The notes under the pieces are model-generated. The model ran no database searches. It was not told the origin of the DNA and saw nothing but the letters and a program-made list of their open reading frames with translations. The translations under genes were made by a program, and so were the position numbers. Below, one piece after another: positions 59,632-64,000 of a stretch of DNA of 64,000 bases (positions are counted from its first letter, which is position 1; every line of letters starts with the position of its first letter). Source of the DNA: Zoroaster sp. YZ-2022 (lineage: Eukaryota > Echinodermata > Asteroidea > Forcipulatida > Zoroasteridae); the NCBI GenBank assembly GCA_029582265.1, contig CM055831.1:25062682-25126681 (forward strand), in the 5' to 3' direction.

Positions 59632-61934
59632 GATATGGTTCCGATTTTAAGCAACTTCTGTGACAACTTTCGAACTAAGCCCACAGCAAAGCGGAGGACA
59701 CAGACACGATCAAAGTTGCATTGTCCGCATAATTATGATGCACATAAACATGATGGGACCCGTAGTCTGGTATCTACACGCTTGAAAATGATAAATTCAA
59801 TACCAGAAAGTTATTACGTTGGAGCCAGACTAGAGTTATCAGCTGACTGCACAAGGATCATATGATCAGTCATCTGATCATGGGAAAACTAGACTTGATT
59901 TCAAGTCTGAGATCGCGGTTATTTTTTGTCTGCATCAGCCACGCAAAACGCCATTTACCCCTACTGGCTATCACAGCCCTAACTCGCGATCTCAGACTTG
60001 ACCCTCTTGTGTTTGTGGGATATTCATGTATTTGATACGTAAACAGTATTTGAAGTGATAGGTAAATTTAATGAGATCTTAGAGTTGTAAAAAAGCACAA
60101 AATAAAATACACAATTCCTTCTCTACAAAAAATGTCTTACCTACAGTTTAAATGGAATCGTTGAGTACATCTCCTCCAACTATGTAGAAGGTTTAGTTTG
60201 AATATTCATGTATGGAAGGCTTTCCGACCAATCAGATTGTTCCGTCCACTTTTGGACTAATTCGCAATAGGGTGTGTACAAACCGACGAACAACATTCCC
60301 AAGTCTGTTAATACACAAGAGGGCGCTATTTAATGCGATACTGCAGAGCCGTATATTGAGAAGGCAGACAAAAAAAACACGATCACAGATTTGGAACCAA
60401 GTCTGGAAAACAGGCGAGATTACCGATACGCGCAGGACCGAACGCTTTAGTTTCGTCGTAGGATGGTAATGGCAGGGATTGTGAATTATACATACGGGCT
60501 TAATTAAAAAGGATTATATTTCAAAAAGGAACAATAAAATGTGTGAAAACTTACAAAATCAAAAGACACAATTTCAAAAATCAATTTCGTGCAAATCTAT
60601 TTTTATATTTTGTAGTAAATTAAACAATTAGAAATTTTAGCATATATATTATATTAATTTTGTGTACATGTACTTCACGGCGCGTTCTGTATATAGAGAT
60701 GATTACTTTGTTCAAAATAAAACTTATTTTACATAGGTCTTGTTCAAGGGGCGGATCCAGGTGGATGAAAAAGGGGGAGGGTCACAGAAAAAGGTATTCA
60801 AGTTCAGATGGAAATGGCTGGTAGGGGTGCACGCCTCTTTTGAGACCCACAGTTATAATGTCAATATGGATATGGAATGCAGTTTTGTGACATTCTGAAT
60901 GCCCTACACGAGGGACCTCCCACCCAACCTCCCATCCCAGCAAAACTCGACCCTCATGGGAAATGCACAACGTACAGTCAACACAAAAGTGTGTGTATAT
61001 CCCTTTTATGGTTTCTTGTCATAGACCAAGTGTACATTTTGTAAACATGTGATGTCATTGGTCACAGTCTGATCTATATCTCAAGGGGTATCATGAGGGT
61101 CGAGTTGTCTCGTGGGTTGAGTTTTTTTTAGGTCGAGTTGTCTCGTGGGCCGAGTTGTCCGTGTCGAGTTGTCACAAGGGTTGAGTTGTTACCAGTCCTT
61201 AATCTATGCCTATGGTCAGGAATAGCTACAGGGGCTTCCAGTGACAGTTCTCAATGGGGACGGGTTTTAGTTCTATAAACAAATTAAAAATCAAACCTTT
61301 ATTGTCCCATGTTTTTAATATTAGATAACTTTCATATTAATTTAAATAAATTATTATATAATTATCATTTCATAAGTACGCGATGGCATATGGTATGCAG
61401 GGTTTGGGAAAAGGGACATATTTACTTGTTTGTTTATGTATGTGCGAATTATTAAATAAAGAAGTTCACAAGAAAGTCTCACAAAAAGTCCCAATTATAT
61501 TCCTCCCCCACAAGGCACGCCTATTTAATGGACAGCCCTGACGAACAATAGCAGAGTGTGTTGGATCAAAATACCCAGGCGACCCCCCCCCCCCCCCCCC
61601 CCCCCGATGACGTTTTCGCCAGAGGGATCACGTGTTATTTTTGGCCCAAGCATTGTCACTGGTATCCGGCAATTATTAATCTTCATTTTAGTATTAGTTA
61701 AGTGCACCAGTTAAGTGCATTCTTTTTGCAATGAACGACTCGTCTAGTGCGCTGCCTCCACACGGACCACGTATTGTGTTATGATGGGACATACGCAGTA
61801 CACATAGGCCTATACAATTAAATTTGATTTGCCCACGTGAAAATTGGATGTTCGCAACTTTCTGAACTTTTGTAAACATTTATTGGTATGAAAAGGTTGT
61901 AAAATCGCTGTTTGGTTTGAAATAGTTGTTCAGG
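59632..61934. promoter_or_regulatory. shared upstream region of the protease (minus) and PPM1G-like (plus) genes
   Basis: The two start codons point away from each other across 2.3 kb. No TATA box is convincing for either. An inverted repeat around AGTCTGAGATCGCG (59907-59920) and CGCGATCTCAGACTTGA (59985-60001), a hAT-like end (CGGATCCAGG near 60745), GAGTTGTC-type short repeats (61095-61195) and a 23-bp C-run (about 61583-61605) are visible. Confidence 0.45.
61095..61195. repeat. degenerate GTCGAGTTGTC short repeat
   Basis: Five or so copies of GAGTTGTCTCGTGGG-like words with variable spacing. Confidence 0.7.
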
Positions 61935-62045
61935 ATGGGAGCTTATCTTTCAGAGCCAAATGTAGAGTGCATTTCTGATGATGGTGGGATAGACAAGTTC
62001 AGATTTGGCTCGTCAGCTATGCAGGGTTGGCGCCTTGGAATGGAG
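61935..62045 (+). CDS. PPM1G: PPM1G-like PP2C protein phosphatase, first coding exon (partial)
   Basis: The exon encodes 37 residues beginning MGAYLSEPNVECISDDGG and ending FGSSAMQGWRLGME. It is followed directly by GTAAAT. MGAYLS plus the FSAMQGWR-type motif just before the first metal-binding Glu-Asp is the start of the PPM1G / PP2C-gamma family, a nuclear Mn/Mg-dependent Ser/Thr phosphatase acting on splicing factors and histones. Gly-2 suits N-myristoylation, as in PPM1 relatives. The exon ends in phase 0 after GME, so the next exon should start with Asp-Ala. No such exon is visible to 64000, so the gene continues outside. Confidence 0.88.
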
Positions 62046-64000
62046 GTAAATATAAACACGATGAATGAATGATATTTATTGATGATCATGATATTTTATT
62101 TATTCTGTTTTAACATGATTAAAATTTAACCGTTTTGACATTGTTGCTTCAGCGCTATTTGCAGTAAACTTTATCGTGGGTACAACTATAGAATGCAGGG
62201 CCACACTGAAGAGGTTACTTATAAATTTGGAAAGAATGTCGTATCTGGCCGCCACTTTTTAAGGGCTTTTTTGGATTTTTTTTGCAACCACTAACCAGTT
62301 AAAAAATCATTCTATCGATTTTTGGTGGTACAGAAAGAGAAAACTATCTTTAAAATCCACTTTTATGATGGTTTTCGGACTTGATTTCCCTTCTAAAAAA
62401 ATCCTCCCCTTCGGAAAATAGAAGGATCTTAATTATAGTTGCCACTGCGCATGTACAATGACCGTGTTGGTCACTTATGGGCGAGTTGACAAGATCAGAC
62501 TGACATGACTGAGGAAGTCATCGTATACCAAAAATGCCTGATTTTTCATGAAATAAATATCCTGGAATAATTTGAAGTATATGTCCATCATAATCCATAT
62601 GTTCTCCACCTTACCAGGTAGGTAAGATTACATTATTGCCATTGGTTATATTTAATGAAAAATAGTGGCGGCCAGATATGACATTCTACCCATAAATTTA
62701 TGTAAGGCCGTTTGTTTTTTATTACTTGGATTACGGATTTGTAAGCTACAAAAAATGAGCGGGGATCGGGGAAAAAAAAAAAAGAAAAAAAAAGAAAATG
62801 ATCGGGATTACGGAATTCCGAGCTCACGAAATCGGGCGGGGCGAAAAAAAAAAGAAAAAAAAAATACCGAAGGCACGCAGGCGGCTTCTAAAACACGTAC
62901 ATTATACACAATTTATGTAGACAAAATTTGATTTTTCGGGCGGGGATTTTTTTAATTTTTTTCAGAAACGCGATTTTTTCGAGCGGCGATTCCGTAATCC
63001 AAGTTATTAAAAAAACATGGCCTAATCTGACTTAAAAATACACAACCAGTGACAACTGTGGTTCCTAGCTCAAATTCAGAAAAATTGCTTCCTAATTTCA
63101 AATAGAATGGAATTGAACTATTGAGGACAAAGTATTGCACAGTAAATGATACAGTACAATATTAAAGACCTTCAGGAATTAATATTTTCTTGATTTCAGG
63201 TTGGCGAGTTATCCTGTGCCGATAATGTATTAAATTAATACATGACAATTATGACATTTTTGTGTAGATTATCTTCAAATAATACATTTAAACACCTGTA
63301 AGATAAAAATTAATCATTATTTTCTAACAATAGTGGTTTAATTGTCATATTACAACACTTTGGGACCAATAAAGACAATATAATATATCTTTGTTCATTG
63401 CTATCACGACTCACAAAAATGGTCAAAATACCCTAATTTCAAAATGCTGCCTAACCATGAAGGAGAAAGTCTCCAAAACGAAATTTGGTACAGATGTAGA
63501 TTAGACTTGTATTAACAAATGGTGCAAGTTTCAAGTTGGTGGGTAAGTGTTGCCAAGGTCAAAGGTCACCGAGAATTTCGGTATTTTTTCGATATTTTGT
63601 GTCTGGAACCAACTTTGGAGCCTTGCCAAAAATTTATTAAATGAGTAAGGGCTCTATCCTTGTTTGGGGGTAACCACATGTGTCTGTATAATACAGATAT
63701 GCAATATGAAGCTTTTCTGATTATCAATCATGAGTATTAGGGGGGTCTGAAAATGGAAATTAATTTTATTGGCAGAATAAATTAGTGTTTTGAGCAGACT
63801 ATAGAGAGAAAGGGGGTTGAGATACACTTGTTTTGAGGCCAGATTTGAGTTATTTGGGTGACAGTCACCCTAGGTGCCAATTTTCAGCTTTGTATCTTAT
63901 TTTAAAGGTGCTCTAAAGGGCATTTGAAAACGCAAAATATTCAATGACGCGAATCGCGCGCACTGGAAGGGGGGTAGCACCCAAACTTTGACGGGCCGTA
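62046..64000. other. first intron of the PPM1G-like gene (to window edge)
   Basis: Contains a complete family I MITE, A/G-rich low-complexity tracts (62770-62865) and, from about 63400, unassigned sequence. No second exon is recognised. Confidence 0.5.
62235..62692. mobile_element. MITE family I, complete copy
   Basis: Ends AGAATGTCGTATCTGGCCGC and, inverted, AGAATGTCATATCTGGCCGC. The interior GTTGCCACTGCGCATGTACA, CATGACTGAGGAAGTCATCG and TGTTCTCCACCTTACCAGGT is shared with 49026-49494. Confidence 0.88.

Noticed and set aside
60212..60469. 85-codon plus-strand frame rich in Arg/Thr
   Set aside because: No splice sites, no recognisable motif, and unrelated to the PPM1G exon downstream.
61583..61605. 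C-run as a structural or regulatory element
   Set aside because: A homopolymer of this length is common and error-prone in assemblies. Nothing else supports a function.

Overview
This is a gene-sparse, repeat-saturated animal nuclear window, not a prokaryotic or viral one. Long GT-AG introns, tRNA-derived SINEs, many kinds of short terminal-inverted-repeat transposons and very long microsatellites all point to an invertebrate metazoan. A GLUT10/12-type sugar transporter beside a 26/29-kDa-type cysteine protease suggests a marine deuterostome, most likely an echinoderm. That taxon is an inference, not a proof.

Four genes can be assembled by hand from splice sites and conserved motifs. (1) 13346-11168, minus strand: a two-coding-exon gene for a 613-residue coiled-coil protein with a Tudor-like C-terminus, probably related to a transposon-associated family. 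(2) 17551-41601, plus strand: a 13-exon facilitative sugar transporter of class III (SLC2A10/SLC2A12-like), 764 residues, with a very large loop between TM9 and TM10. (3) 59631-47328, minus strand: a complete 10-exon secreted papain-family protease precursor, 552 residues, of the 26/29-kDa proteinase / counting-factor-associated-protein-D type. (4) 61935-62045, plus strand: the first coding exon of a PPM1G-like PP2C phosphatase that runs off the right edge. Genes 2 and 3 converge; genes 3 and 4 diverge from a shared 2.3-kb upstream region. The genes have no evident functional link.

The rest is mobile and satellite DNA. At least nine families of short non-autonomous DNA transposons can be separated, several with visible target-site duplications: TTAA (piggyBac-like, several unrelated interiors sharing CCCTCCTA or CCCTAA ends), 8 bp (two hAT-type copies), TAA (two PIF/Harbinger-type copies), TA (Tc1/mariner-type) and a 4-bp-duplication family with three copies and a related empty site. 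Three tRNA-derived SINE families occur. Tandem arrays sit inside or beside these elements: a 44-bp minisatellite present at about 3, 4, 5-6 and 55 copies in four copies of the same element, a 63-bp satellite that looks like an amplified transposon end, a 989-bp AAT array on a SINE tail, CAA/CAG and GATGGT arrays, and a short interstitial telomere-type CCCTAA block.

Layout: 1-11167 repeats only; 11168-14170 coiled-coil gene; 14171-17550 palindromic DNA and transposons; 17551-41601 transporter with repeat-filled introns; 41602-47327 convergent intergenic repeats; 47328-59631 protease; 59632-61934 divergent promoter region; 61935-64000 start of the phosphatase gene and its first intron.
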